A DNA stretch of 64,000 nt from positions 310,001-374,000 of the forward strand of contig NZ_JAHBGF010000016.1 in assembly GCF_018390695.1 (NCBI RefSeq). The letters run 5' to 3'. The notes beneath the pieces are model-generated. The model was not told the DNA's origin and searched no databases. It saw only the letters and a program-made list of their open reading frames with translations. The position numbers and the translations under genes were made by a program. This DNA comes from Ancylobacter sonchi. GTDB taxonomy: Bacteria; Pseudomonadota; Alphaproteobacteria; Rhizobiales; Xanthobacteraceae. Shown piece after piece: positions 9,279 through 18,034 of the stretch (the stretch's first letter is position 1; the number at the start of each line of letters is the position of its first letter).

Positions 9279-10340
9279 ATGCAGGTCAACGAAGACAAGC
9301 TGCATGCGCTGGTCGGAAAGATGCTCAACGATCTTGGCGGCGCTTTCAGCGTTCCAACGGTACGACTTGGGCTGAGGCTTGGTCTCTTCAAAGCGCTTCA
9401 CGAACACGGACCGGTTACTGCGGCCGATTTGGCCCATGCAGCCGGCGGGCTGGCCGAGCGTTATGTGCGTGAGTGGGCACTCGCTCAGGCGGCGAATGGC
9501 TACATCGATTTCGAGAGTGCCTCCGGGAAATTCAGCCTGTCACCTGAGCAGGCCATGGTGTTCGTCTCGAAAGATAGCCCCGTCTACCTCGAGGGCGCGT
9601 TCGATCTGGTCGCGGCGATGATCGAAGGTGAGCCGAAGGTCGAGCACTCTTTCCGGACGGGGGCCGGCGTGCGCTGGGGAGATACCGCCGGATGCCTGTT
9701 CTGCGCCACAGGCGCCTTCTTCAGGCCGGGCTATGTCAACAATATCGTGCAGAACTGGCTGCCTGCTCTCGTTGGTGTCGAGGACAAGTTGAGGGCGGGA
9801 GCAAAGGTGGCAGACGTCGGGTGTGGGGTCGGTTTCTCAACACTTCTGATGGCTGAAGCGTACCCCAATTCTCAATTTGTCGGTTACGATTTCCATGAGC
9901 CGTCTGTTGAGGAAGCGAAGGTCCATGCGCAGGCGCATGGGTTGAGCCACAGGGTGAAGTTTATCGCGACGACCGCCAAGGATATCGAGGAAGGCGGCTT
10001 CGACCTCGTGACAAGCTTCGACTGCTTGCACGACATGGGCGATCCGCGTGGGTGCGCGGATCACATGCGACAAATCCTGAAGAGCGACGGAACGTGGATG
10101 GTCGTCGAGCCGATCGCCGGCGATCGGCCCGAAGAGAATATGAATCCCGTTGGCAGGCTCTACTACAATGCATCGACGATGATCTGCGTGCCCACGTCGT
10201 TGGATCAGGAGGTAGGAGAAGGATTGGGCGCTCAGGCGGGAGAGGCCAAGCTGACAGAGGTCATGCGCGCTGGTGGATTCACGCGCGTGGGAAGAGCGAC
10301 TGCCGGCCCATTCAATATGGTGTTGGAAGCACGGGTGTAG
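9279..10340 (+). CDS. Class I SAM-dependent methyltransferase with N-terminal winged-helix domain
   Basis: A protein of about 353 residues. Residues 15-90 form a winged-helix segment like those of O-methyltransferases (G-L-F-K-A-L-H-E-H-G-P-V-T-A-A-D-L). The Rossmann core follows, with SAM motif I as A-D-V-G-C-G-V-G near residue 180, an acidic strand-2 end (G-Y-D), and a C-L-H-D-M-G-D segment. The layout matches the mycobacterial Rv2258c-like group, whose substrates are mostly unknown. GGAGGGA sits just upstream; ATG at 9279 is preferred over GTG at 9276 because the spacing is better. It lies downstream of an IS3 remnant with no operon partner, so it may be accessory. Confidence 0.8.
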   Translation: MQVNEDKLHALVGKMLNDLGGAFSVPTVRLGLRLGLFKALHEHGPVTAADLAHAAGGLAERYVREWALAQAANGYIDFESASGKFSLSPEQAMVFVSKDSPVYLEGAFDLVAAMIEGEPKVEHSFRTGAGVRWGDTAGCLFCATGAFFRPGYVNNIVQNWLPALVGVEDKLRAGAKVADVGCGVGFSTLLMAEAYPNSQFVGYDFHEPSVEEAKVHAQAHGLSHRVKFIATTAKDIEEGGFDLVTSFDCLHDMGDPRGCADHMRQILKSDGTWMVVEPIAGDRPEENMNPVGRLYYNASTMICVPTSLDQEVGEGLGAQAGEAKLTEVMRAGGFTRVGRATAGPFNMVLEARV

Positions 10341-10488
10341 CCGCCGAGGATGCCGGCGTCGGCGCCGATGCTCGTATTACAGATTACAATCACCACCGGA
10401 GCTCGAAGGCAGTGCGGCGGCGTGAACCGGCCTCGGCCGGTTCCGCTGCATTATTCGTGCGGCCTCGAGCGACGACGTGTCGGCATGG

Positions 10489-11085
10489 CTATTCGTTCCA
10501 TCGGATCGCCGAACGTCCGCTGGTCAGATCGGTAAGCAGCCGCTCCACGCCACCTGCTTCCGATATTGGTGCAGACACCGACAGGATCGCGCCGCTGTCC
10601 GTAAACGCTTGAACCCCCACCTGCACGCCCGGGAGGGCGCTCAACCTTGCCTGGACCAGCGTCAAATCACTGAACCCGCATGAGACCGTCCCGGAGATGG
10701 CCTCGATGAGCGCTGCCTTTTCAGCTTCGCGCAAGCAGAGGGCCGCCGTTCCGCCATAGGCACGGATCAGGCCGCCGCTGCCCAGAAGGACGCCACCGAA
10801 CCAGCGGGTCACGACAACGGCGACGCGATCGAGGCCTTGCCCGTCGATGGCGGCAAGGATCGGCTTGCCGGCGGTTCCGCCGGGTTCCCCATCGTCGTTG
10901 AAGCGGTAGGTCTGCCCCAGGCGCCAGGCCCAGCAATTGTGATTGGCCGCCGGATCCGACTGTGCCGCGATGAAGTCTTTCGCCGCCGCCTCGTCCGCGA
11001 CAGGACCGGCGACCGCAATGAAGCGGCTCTTCTTGATCTCTTGCCGGCGTATAGCGAGTTCAACGAGGGTAAGGCGCGCGACCAT
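10489..11085 (-). CDS. yigZ: IMPACT/YigZ family protein (UPF0029)
   Basis: From the ATG at 11085 the product is 198 residues, close to E. coli YigZ (about 204). The N-terminal IMPACT domain shows K-K-S-R-F, the H-N-C-W-A-W segment, D-D-G-E-P-G-G-T-A-G-K-P-I and V-V-V-T-R-W-F-G-G-x-x-L-G-x-G-G-L, all diagnostic. The C-terminal part is the alpha/beta domain of this family. The frame stays open to an ATG at 11190, but those 35 residues are basic and unlike the family, so the shorter start is chosen; its SD is weak. The molecular role of bacterial members is unsettled; eukaryotic IMPACT regulates GCN2. Confidence 0.85.
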   Translation of the reverse strand: MVARLTLVELAIRRQEIKKSRFIAVAGPVADEAAAKDFIAAQSDPAANHNCWAWRLGQTYRFNDDGEPGGTAGKPILAAIDGQGLDRVAVVVTRWFGGVLLGSGGLIRAYGGTAALCLREAEKAALIEAISGTVSCGFSDLTLVQARLSALPGVQVGVQAFTDSGAILSVSAPISEAGGVERLLTDLTSGRSAIRWNE

Positions 11086-11183
11086 ACGCTCGTCTATCAC
11101 GAGCTGTGTCCTGAATCTCCTCCGGCCTGAGGGGGGCCTGACCGCCGCCGTCAGCGCCTTCCAGCCACCGGTTCGATAGAAGT

Positions 11184-11435
11184 TCAGCATGAAGTGGCCG
11201 ATGCCTTCACGACGAGCTTGCGCTGCCCTTCGGACGTAGCGCCGTCCCCCAGGTTCGCGTCGGTCACCACCATGTCGGCGAGCTGAAACGCCTCGAACTC
11301 CGCGCTGAAAGCCGTGCCGCCTTGTTCGGCCAGCGATCCGACATCGAACACGAGCCGGCGCTCATCGTCATTGCCGATAACCTCGCGCAGATGCCGGAGG
11401 GCGTGGCGAACGGCCTGGAAGCCGGCCGCCGGCAT
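11184..11435 (-). CDS. Coding-like remnant, unknown
   Basis: An 83-codon frame ending just before the yigZ frame. About three quarters of the codons end in G or C, so the minus-strand reading looks genuinely coding. The frame stays open upstream of the first ATG for at least another 14 codons, which fits the truncated 3' end of a longer gene. The product is an ordinary soluble-looking sequence with no motif I recognise. It could be a small hypothetical protein or a decayed gene. Confidence 0.3.
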   Translation of the reverse strand: MPAAGFQAVRHALRHLREVIGNDDERRLVFDVGSLAEQGGTAFSAEFEAFQLADMVVTDANLGDGATSEGQRKLVVKASATSC

Positions 11436-11690
11436 CCCGATGCCGGCCTCGACGGCTCCGGTGATTGAGCATGATGGAGATCAAGATGCGCGCCCCTCCA
11501 ACATGGCCATGGCCGTGCTGGCCTCAAGGTTGTCCGTCGCGCCGCTTGGGGCACGGGAAGTGCCGCGGCCGGCGCTGGTCAAACGGATCAACAGCGGCAG
11601 CTGCCCGCCAAGGCGGAGGCCGGGGCGCTGCGCGACGAGAGCTCCACTGCCAGCAGGCGACACAGGCCTCCATGACGATGCTGCCGGCGC

Positions 11691-11833
11691 TGAACGTCAC
11701 CGGCATGCACGACGGTTCGGAGGCGCTGTTCGGCAAGGGATATGACATCTTCCCCATCTGGAAGGGGCGGATGGACAGCCGCATATGGGTGCCGACGCCC
11801 AATGCCGACGTCATCGCCCGACTGCGCCGATGA
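11691..11833 (+). pseudogene. 3' end of an unrecognised gene
   Basis: About 47 codons with strong G/C third-position bias end in TGA at 11831-11833. The protein segment contains G-K-G-Y-D-I-F-P-I-W-K-G-R-M-D and W-V-P-T-P-N-A-D, which looks like authentic protein sequence. Upstream in the same frame the reading becomes low-complexity and antisense-like, so the 5' part seems to be lost or frameshifted. I cannot name the family. Confidence 0.3.
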
Positions 11834-12418
11834 CACTTCGAAGGGCTATTTTCGGTGAGGTCGCTCACCTATTACGTCTTTTACGTCTTCCTCTTTCTCC
11901 GCGCCGTCATGGCGAAGGGCAAGGCGTACCGATCCGGCTCCCGCCGCCGCGTTGGCGGAGCAGACGTGCGTCTATCGCCTCTTCGCGATGGAAAAGGACG
12001 CAAGTCGATGCGGTTCTGCGATCAGACCTGAAATCCGGACGATCTCGTCAAGGTCGGATGAAGACCATCGGATGGTCGAAGGTGCCGGCATTCCCGGCCT
12101 CAAATCGAGCGGAGAGGAGACCAGGCGGGTGGTTCCCGAGACGTTCTTCGACCGGTTCGGCGAGGTTCTCGGTATCTTCGTCCTGCTGCCGGGAGGGGCC
12201 GCGCCGTACCAGCCGATCCGGCTGCTGCTCGATGTCGCGCAGGAACCCGAACTCAGGACGGTGCCGGTGGAGAGGCCGCGCAGCCCGACGAGGAAGTCAT
12301 CCGGTGCTTCTTCCTGCGGAAGCATACCGGCTGGCTGGCCGGAAGTGGCTGGAATCGCTCGGTCAACAGCGCAACGCCGATGGATCGCGGACGCTTCAGT
12401 CAGCGCGACTCGCGAGCT
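11834..12418. other. Gene-poor stretch with decayed coding
   Basis: No complete gene could be supported here. The plus-strand segment around 11840-11920 encodes a short hydrophobic stretch (Y-Y-V-F-Y-V-F-L-F-L), and 12070-12270 is weakly coding-like on plus, but neither has a start with an RBS or a recognisable family. Together with the fragments just to the left it looks like a graveyard of truncated genes. Confidence 0.35.
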
Positions 12419-12838
12419 TCAGACAGGGCGTTTGCGGTTTCCTGTCTCTCGCCGCGCGAAGACGCGGGTGACCTCGGCCAGGTTCTCCGTGCCCCAGGTG
12501 CAGAGCGGCACCAGGGCCTCGGCGAGGCCGAGACCCAAGGGGGTAAGGCTGTAATCGACCCGCGGCGGGATTTCCTTGTAGTCGGTCCGCTTCACCAGGC
12601 CGTCCGCCTCCAGCTCCTTGAGCTGCTGGATCAGCATCTTGTCGCTGACGTCGCGCACGGCGCGGCGCAGTTCGCCATAGCGGGTGGGCCCGCCCTGGGC
12701 GAGGAAATACAGGATCAGCGGCTTCCACTTGCCGGCGATGACCCGCAGTGTCGCGTCCAGCCCGCAGGTGAAGCCGGGGAGCGTCGGGGTGCAGCTCGGA
12801 GTCTGCGGCGGGGTGGGGTCAGAGGCGTTCGATGACAT
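12419..12838 (-). CDS. HxlR-family transcriptional regulator
   Basis: With the ATG at 12838 the protein has 139 residues, normal for HxlR regulators. Features are C-G-L-D-A-T-L-R-V-I-A-G-K-W-K-P-L-I-L near the start, the recognition region R-Y-G-E-L-R-R, then K-M-L-I-Q-Q-L-K-E-L-E-A-D-G-L-V and the wing R-V-D-Y-S-L-T-P-L-G. An upstream ATG at 12892 would run through the probable operator, so the inner start is chosen. It is divergent from an SDR gene, the usual target arrangement for this family, and probably controls that gene and itself in response to an electrophile or quinone; the ligand is unknown. Confidence 0.85.
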   Translation of the reverse strand: MSSNASDPTPPQTPSCTPTLPGFTCGLDATLRVIAGKWKPLILYFLAQGGPTRYGELRRAVRDVSDKMLIQQLKELEADGLVKRTDYKEIPPRVDYSLTPLGLGLAEALVPLCTWGTENLAEVTRVFARRETGNRKRPV

Positions 12839-12845
12839 TTCCAGG

Positions 12846-12879
12846 TACTTACCAAAAGGTGCATACTTGTCGATAAGTA
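12846..12879. promoter_or_regulatory. Probable HxlR operator between hxlR-like gene and SDR
   Basis: The 84-bp divergent spacer holds a TACTT-N6-AAGTA inverted repeat (12864-12879) and, beside it, TACTTACC with a short ACC-AAAA-GGT dyad (12846-12860). TACTTAC-type half sites in such divergent spacers are typical of HxlR-family control. The assignment rests on position and symmetry only. Confidence 0.5.
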
Positions 12880-12922
12880 GGTAGCCAGCCAACTCTGTGC
12901 AACCTTAATGAAGGAGCACATC

Positions 12923-13657
12923 ATGAGCAGGCTACACGGAAAGACCGCAGTGGTGACCGGCGGTGGGACCGGCATCGGGCTCGGGGCGGCCAAGAGGTTC
13001 ATCGAGGAAGGCGCGTTCGTCTACATCTTCGGCCGGCGACAGGAGGCACTCGACGCCGCCCTGGCGCAGCTGGGACCGCAGGCGCGGGCGGTGCAGGGCT
13101 CGGTGACAGATCTCGCCGATCTCGACCGGCTGTACCGGACGGTGAAGGACGAACGCGGCAGGCTCGACATCCTGTTCGCCAATGCCGGGACCGGAGCGTT
13201 CGCGCCGCTCGGCGAGATCACGCCCGAGCACTACGACCAGATCTTCGACGTCAATGTGAAGGGGCTGGTGTTCACGGTGCAGAAGGCGCTGCCGCTGATG
13301 ACGGCGGGTGCGTCGATCATCCTCACCGGCTCGAGCACGGGTGTGATGGGGACGCCGCAGTTCAGCGTCTACAGCGCCACCAAGGCGGCGATCCGCAACC
13401 TGGCGCGCAGCTGGGCGCTGGACCTGCGCGGCACCGGCATCCGCGTCAACGTGCTGTCGCCCGGGCCGACTCGGACCGAGCTGGCGGTGGAGGTCGTGGG
13501 CGAGGAGGCATTGGACGCGCTCGGCGCCACGACGCCGCTCGGCCGCATGGGCGACCCGACCGAGACGGGAGCGGTGGCGGCGTTCCTCGCCTCCTCGGAC
13601 AGCAGCTTCATGACCGGCGGCGAGGTGTTCGTCGATGGCGGCCTGGCGCAGGTCTGA
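12923..13657 (+). CDS. SDR family NAD(P)-dependent oxidoreductase
   Basis: 244 residues from the ATG at 12923, preceded by AAGGAG at six bases; the ATG at 12908 has no such site. It is a classical SDR: T-G-G-G-T-G-I-G nucleotide-binding motif at the N-terminus, N-A-G, catalytic S-x-x-x and Y-S-A-T-K-A, then P-G-P-T-R-T-E and a C-terminal F-V-D-G-G-L. The R-R after beta-2 (F-G-R-R) hints at NADPH. It is divergent from an HxlR regulator and probably induced by the compound that regulator senses. The substrate is unknown; similar SDRs reduce quinones, aldehydes or ketones. Confidence 0.85.
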   Translation: MSRLHGKTAVVTGGGTGIGLGAAKRFIEEGAFVYIFGRRQEALDAALAQLGPQARAVQGSVTDLADLDRLYRTVKDERGRLDILFANAGTGAFAPLGEITPEHYDQIFDVNVKGLVFTVQKALPLMTAGASIILTGSSTGVMGTPQFSVYSATKAAIRNLARSWALDLRGTGIRVNVLSPGPTRTELAVEVVGEEALDALGATTPLGRMGDPTETGAVAAFLASSDSSFMTGGEVFVDGGLAQV

Positions 13658-13910
13658 GGTGGCAGCCACGTGAAAGGGGGGGCGGCAAGCGAGGTCGAGG
13701 CCCCCAAGCCGGCTCGACCGGACCGGTCTCGCCGCGAGGTGCCCCACCATGTCGGGTCCGACAATGGGCCGCGCGCTGGCTGGCAAGGCGGGACGCGACG
13801 GGGAGATGACGGGGCGGGATCGTGGATCCCGCCCCTCCGGGCGCGATCATCGACGGCGGGCGGTTCGGCTCGAAAGCCGAGACACGCCCGTCGGCGTTGA
13901 CGGTCCGCCT

Positions 13911-15185
13911 TCAGCTATGGGCGAAGGCCTTCAGCGTCTCCGGCTTCATCTCGATGGAGAAGCCGGGCAGCTTGGGCGGCATGTAGGCAGCGTTCTCGAT
14001 CACGCAGGGATCGAGGAAATGCTCGTGCAGATGGTCGACATATTCGATCACCCGGCCGTCCTTGGTGCCGGACACCGCGACATAGTCGATCATCGACAGG
14101 TGCTGCACATATTCGCACAGGCCGACGCCGCCGGCATGCGGCCACACCGGCAGGTCGTACTTCGCCGCCACCAGCAGCACCGCCAGCACCTCGTTCAGCC
14201 CGCCCATGCGGCAGCTGTCGATCTGCACCACGTCGATGGCGCCCTCGGCGATGAACTGCTTGAACATGATGCGGTTCTGGCACATCTCGCCGGTGGCGAC
14301 CTTCACCGGCGCGACCGCCTCGCGGATCTTGCGGTGGCCGGCGATGTCGTCCGGGCTGGTCGGCTCCTCGATGAAGAACGGCTTGGCGAAGGCGAGCTGC
14401 TTCACCCAGTCGACCGCCTGGCCGACCTCCCACACCTGGTTGGCGTCGATCATCAGATAACGGTCGGGGCCGATCACCTCGCGGGCGATGGTGAGGCGGC
14501 GTATGTCGTCATCGAGATCGCGGCCGACCTTCATCTTCACATGGTTGAAGCCGGCGTCGATGGCCTCCTGGCACAAGCGGCGCAGCTTGGCGTCGTCATA
14601 GCCGAGCCAGCCGGCCGAGGTGGTGTAGCAGGCATAGCCCTCGGCCTCGAGGGTGGCGATGCGCGCCGCCTTGCCGGCCTCGGCCTTACGCAGGATGGCG
14701 AGGGCGTCGTCGCGGTCCAGCACGTCGGTGAGGTAGCGATAGTCGACGATGTCGGCGATCTCCTCCGGCGACATGTCGGCGACGAGGCGCCATACCGGCT
14801 TGCCGGCCTGCTTGGCGAGCAGGTCCCAGAAGGCGTTGACCACCGCGCCGGTGGCGAGGTGCATCGCGCCCTTCTCCGGGCCGATCCAGCGCAGCTGGCT
14901 GTCGCTGGTGAGGTGCCGCCAGAACTTGCCCGGCGCTTCGCGCACCGTGTCGAGCTCGACGCCGACCACGAGGTGGCGCATGGCGGAGATCGCCATGCAG
15001 CAGATGTCGTTGCCGCGGCCGATGGTGAAGGTCAGCCCGTGGCCGTCGAGGCCGGCCACGTCGGTTTCGAGGATGACATAGGCGGCGGAGTAATCCGGGT
15101 CCGGATTCATCGCATCCGAGCCGTCGAGCGACAGCGAGGTGGGAAAGCGCAGGTCGATGACCCGCATATTGGTGATTTTCGCCAT
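13911..15185 (-). CDS. fucD: L-fuconate dehydratase
   Basis: 424 residues, an enolase-superfamily dehydratase of the mandelate-racemase type that converts L-fuconate to 2-keto-3-deoxy-L-fuconate. The K-x-K catalytic pair is K217/K219 (H-V-K-M-K-V), the magnesium ligands are D247 (M-I-D-A-N-Q), E273 (F-F-I-E-E-P) and E300 (A-T-G-E-M-C), and the general acid is H350 (V-W-P-H-A-G-G); all align one position off the characterised Xanthomonas FucD. It is the last gene of the nine-gene minus-strand fucose cluster, 33 bp after the FAH-family hydrolase. Function is well supported by both motifs and context. Confidence 0.93.
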   Translation of the reverse strand: MAKITNMRVIDLRFPTSLSLDGSDAMNPDPDYSAAYVILETDVAGLDGHGLTFTIGRGNDICCMAISAMRHLVVGVELDTVREAPGKFWRHLTSDSQLRWIGPEKGAMHLATGAVVNAFWDLLAKQAGKPVWRLVADMSPEEIADIVDYRYLTDVLDRDDALAILRKAEAGKAARIATLEAEGYACYTTSAGWLGYDDAKLRRLCQEAIDAGFNHVKMKVGRDLDDDIRRLTIAREVIGPDRYLMIDANQVWEVGQAVDWVKQLAFAKPFFIEEPTSPDDIAGHRKIREAVAPVKVATGEMCQNRIMFKQFIAEGAIDVVQIDSCRMGGLNEVLAVLLVAAKYDLPVWPHAGGVGLCEYVQHLSMIDYVAVSGTKDGRVIEYVDHLHEHFLDPCVIENAAYMPPKLPGFSIEMKPETLKAFAHS

Positions 15186-15218
15186 GGCGGAGCCTCCGGC
15201 AGGATCGGTGAATGAGGA

Positions 15219-16064
15219 TCAGAGATCGGGGACGAAGGTCTGCTTCTGCGAGCCGAGCCCGTCGATGCCGAGCTCGACGACGTCGCCGGCCTTCAGGTAG
15301 CGGGGCGGCTTGAAGCCGAGGCCGACGCCGGGCGGCGTGCCGGTCGAGATGATGTCGCCGGGCTGCAGGCTCATGAACTGGCTGAGATAGGAGACCAGAT
15401 AGGCGACGCCGTAGACCATGGTCTTGGTGGAGCCGTTCTGCATGGTCTGCCCGTTCACCTTGAGCCACATGCCGAGGGTGTGCGGGTTCGGGATGGCCTC
15501 CTTGGTCGCCAGCCAGGGGCCGATCGGGCCGAAGCCGTCGCAGGACTTGCCCTTGGTCCACTGGCCGACGCGCTCCAGCTGGAACTCGCGCTCGGAGACG
15601 TCGTGGCAGACGCAGTAGCCGGCGACGTAGTCCATCGCCTCCTCCTGCGAGACATATTTAGCCGTCTTGCCGATGACCACGGCGAGCTCGACCTCCCAGT
15701 CGGTCTTGGTCGAGCCGCGCGGGATCGGCACGGTGTCGTTCGGCCCGGCAATGGCCGAGGTCGCCTTCATGAACACCACCGGCTCGGGCGGCATCTCCAT
15801 GCCGGATTCCGCCGCGTGGTCGGAGAAGTTGAGGCCGATGCAGATGAACTTGCCGACCCCGGCGACGCAGGGGCCGAGGCGGGTGCCCTCGGCGACCAGC
15901 GGCAGCGAGCCGGCATCGAGGCCGGACAGCGCGGCGAGCGCGGCGGGATCCAGCGCCGCGCCGGCAATGTCCGGCACATGGGCGGAGAGGTCGCGGATGC
16001 GGCCCTCGGCGTCGATCAGGCCCGGCTTTTCCCGGCCCGCCTCGCCATAACGCACGAATTTCAT
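15219..16064 (-). CDS. FAH-family 2,4-diketo-3-deoxy-L-fuconate hydrolase
   Basis: 281 residues from the ATG at 16064, which has AAAGGAAA upstream; the longer open frame is an artefact. It is a fumarylacetoacetate-hydrolase-fold protein: G-K-F-I-C-I-G-L-N-F-S-D-H-A, E-P-V-V-F-M-K, the metal ligands in D-W-E-V-E-L-A-V-V-I-G-K, and G-D-I-I-S-T-G-T-P-P-G-V-G near the end. In non-phosphorylative L-fucose pathways this enzyme splits 2,4-diketo-3-deoxy-L-fuconate to pyruvate and L-lactate. The presence of a KDF dehydrogenase immediately upstream supports that role over an acylpyruvase. Confidence 0.88.
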   Translation of the reverse strand: MKFVRYGEAGREKPGLIDAEGRIRDLSAHVPDIAGAALDPAALAALSGLDAGSLPLVAEGTRLGPCVAGVGKFICIGLNFSDHAAESGMEMPPEPVVFMKATSAIAGPNDTVPIPRGSTKTDWEVELAVVIGKTAKYVSQEEAMDYVAGYCVCHDVSEREFQLERVGQWTKGKSCDGFGPIGPWLATKEAIPNPHTLGMWLKVNGQTMQNGSTKTMVYGVAYLVSYLSQFMSLQPGDIISTGTPPGVGLGFKPPRYLKAGDVVELGIDGLGSQKQTFVPDL

Positions 16065-16086
16065 GGAAGTTTTCCTTTCGTGCGGA

Positions 16087-16818
16087 TCAGAGCGACCAGC
16101 CGCCGTCGATGGCGATGGCCTGGCCGGTGGTGTAGGTGGCGCCGGCGAGATAGACGGCGAGGTCGGCGATCTCCTCCGGCGTGCCGATGCGGCCGATCGG
16201 CTGGCGGGCGATGAAGGCGGCGCGGGTCTGCTCATAGTCACCCTGGGCGCGCAGGCGGTCCTGCAGCGAGGGGCTCTCCACCGTGCCGGGGCAGATGGCG
16301 TTGCAGCGGATGTTGTGCGCGACATAGTCGGCGGCCACCGACTTGGTCAGGCCGATCACCGCCGCCTTGGTGACGCTGTAGGCGAAGCGGTTCGGCACGC
16401 CTTTGATCGAGGAGGCGACGGAGGCCATGTTGATGATGGCGCCTTCCTTGCGCTCCAGCATGCCGGGCAGCACGGCGCGGATGGTGCGCACCATCGACTT
16501 GATGTTGAGGTCGACGGCGAAGTCGAGGTCGCCGTCCTTCATCTCGAGGATGCTGCCGGGATGCACCACGCCGGCGCAGTTGAACAGCACGTCGACCGCG
16601 CCGATGCCGGCGACATAGTCGGCGACCGCCTTGTCGTCGAGCACGTTCAGCTTGGCGGTGACGAGCCGGTCGGAGGCCGGCAGCTCGGCGAGCAGCGCCT
16701 CGTTGATGTCGGTGGCGTACACCTTGGCGCCGGCCGCCAGATAGGCAAGGGCGCTCGCGCGGCCGATGCCCTGCGCGCTCGCGGTGACAAGGACGGTCTT
16801 GCCCTCAAGATTGGCCAT
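16087..16818 (-). CDS. SDR, probable 2-keto-3-deoxy-L-fuconate dehydrogenase
   Basis: 243 residues, a short-chain dehydrogenase of the DHRS6/BDH2-like subgroup. It shows T-A-S-A-Q-G-I-G-R-A, a D at the end of beta-2 (A-T-D-I) favouring NAD, N-C-A-G-V, the catalytic S and Y-S-V-T-K-A-A in order, and P-G-T-V-E-S-P-S. Members in fucose clusters oxidise 2-keto-3-deoxy-L-fuconate to the 2,4-diketo acid. Only 22 bp separate it from the hydrolase that would take its product. A general SDR activity cannot be excluded from sequence alone, but the context is strong. Confidence 0.88.
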   Translation of the reverse strand: MANLEGKTVLVTASAQGIGRASALAYLAAGAKVYATDINEALLAELPASDRLVTAKLNVLDDKAVADYVAGIGAVDVLFNCAGVVHPGSILEMKDGDLDFAVDLNIKSMVRTIRAVLPGMLERKEGAIINMASVASSIKGVPNRFAYSVTKAAVIGLTKSVAADYVAHNIRCNAICPGTVESPSLQDRLRAQGDYEQTRAAFIARQPIGRIGTPEEIADLAVYLAGATYTTGQAIAIDGGWSL

Positions 16819-16845
16819 GGCCAGTTCTCCGTTCTTCGCTATCGG

Positions 16846-17175
16846 TCAGTCGAGATGGAAGACTTCTTCCGCCATGGCCCACCATTCGCCGTCCTTGCGG
16901 GTGGCGAGCGGGCGCTGGCAGGGAATGGTCAGCTTCCACCACTCCTGGTTCTTCGGGTCGGCGGCCATCTTGGCCATGTCGGCCTCGAAATCGCTGCCGT
17001 GGTACTCCCAGGTGCCGAACAGGATGTTCTCCGGCTCGCGCAGGAAGATGGTGTAGTTGCGGATGTTGCAGCGGGTGATCAGGTCGAGCACCTCCGGCCA
17101 CACGGCGGCGTGCAGCTGCTTGTAGGTCTCGACCATGCCGGGCTCGAGCCCGATCATCATTCCCATGCGTTGCAT
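16846..17175 (-). CDS. L-fucose/L-rhamnose mutarotase-type protein
   Basis: 109 residues of the RhaM (DUF718) fold. Typical elements are M-G-M-M-I-G-L near the N-terminus, Y-K-x-L-H-A-A-V-W-P-E-V, N-Y-T-I-F-L, and a C-terminal W-W-x-x-x-E-E-V-F-H-x-D. These dimeric enzymes interconvert alpha and beta anomers of 6-deoxy sugars. In this cluster it most likely supplies the anomer used by the L-fucose dehydrogenase. The gene sits 27 bp upstream of the SDR and 12 bp downstream of the lactonase, clearly in the operon. Confidence 0.88.
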   Translation of the reverse strand: MQRMGMMIGLEPGMVETYKQLHAAVWPEVLDLITRCNIRNYTIFLREPENILFGTWEYHGSDFEADMAKMAADPKNQEWWKLTIPCQRPLATRKDGEWWAMAEEVFHLD

Positions 17176-17187
17176 AACAGGCTCCGT

Positions 17188-18027
17188 TCAGGCGGCGGTC
17201 GACGCCGGGGCGTCGGCGAGCCGGTAGAAGGTAGCGGCGTTGCCGCCGAACACGGCGTCGTGGTGCTCGCCCGGCACGATGGCCTGGCACTGCTCGACCC
17301 AGGCGACGTAGTCGCCGGCGAGGCGTAGCACCGGCCAGTCGCTGCCGAAGATCAGCCGTTCCGGGCCGAACAGCTCCAGCAGCGTCTCGGCATAGGGGCG
17401 CACCGCGATCGGGGCGTTGCCGCCGGCCTCGGTGAGCAGGCCCGAGAGCTTGCACCAGACGTTGGGCGGCGCCGCGAGGCGGGCCATGGCGCGGCGCCAG
17501 TCGGTGATGCGGCCCTCGGCGATCGGCGGCTTGGCGCCGTGGTCGATGACGATGCGCAACTGCGGGTGCCGGGTGGCGAAGGCGGTGAGCGGGCCGAGAT
17601 GGCGCGGCAGCACCAGCGCGTCGAAGCCGAGGTCGTGGGCGATCATCGCCTCCACCGCCGGGTCGAGTGCGGCATCGTCGATCCAGCCATCCTCGGCGAT
17701 GTCCTGCAGCATCGGGCGCAAGCCCCTGAGCTTCGGCTTGGCGGCGAGGCGGGCGACGGCTTGCGGCGCGCCGGGCGCCTTGAGGTCGGTCCAGCCGACC
17801 ACCGCCTTGATGAAGCCGTGCCGGCCGGCGAGGTCGAGCATGTAGGCGGTGTCCGCCTCGCGCTCCATGGTCTGCACCAGCACGGTGCCATCGAAGCCGT
17901 TGGCGGTGAGCAGCGGCTCGAGGTCTTCCGGCCCGAAGTCGCGATAGATCGCCGCGAGCTCGGCCGGCGGCCACTGGCCGGCCCGGTCGGCGATGCGCCA
18001 GAAATGCTGGTGGGCGTCGATCCGCAT
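17188..18027 (-). CDS. L-fuconolactonase (amidohydrolase family)
   Basis: 279 residues from the ATG at 18027 (a GTG three bases upstream is possible). The N-terminal R-I-D-A-H-Q-H-F-W is the metal-binding H-x-H of amidohydrolase-2 lactonases; further ligands lie in V-I-D-H-G and L-I-F-G-S-D-W-P-V. It hydrolyses L-fucono-lactone to L-fuconate. The gene starts seven bases after the stop of the aldo/keto reductase whose product it uses, so the two are likely translationally linked. Confidence 0.9.
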   Translation of the reverse strand: MRIDAHQHFWRIADRAGQWPPAELAAIYRDFGPEDLEPLLTANGFDGTVLVQTMEREADTAYMLDLAGRHGFIKAVVGWTDLKAPGAPQAVARLAAKPKLRGLRPMLQDIAEDGWIDDAALDPAVEAMIAHDLGFDALVLPRHLGPLTAFATRHPQLRIVIDHGAKPPIAEGRITDWRRAMARLAAPPNVWCKLSGLLTEAGGNAPIAVRPYAETLLELFGPERLIFGSDWPVLRLAGDYVAWVEQCQAIVPGEHHDAVFGGNAATFYRLADAPASTAA

Positions 18028-18034
18028 CACCGCC

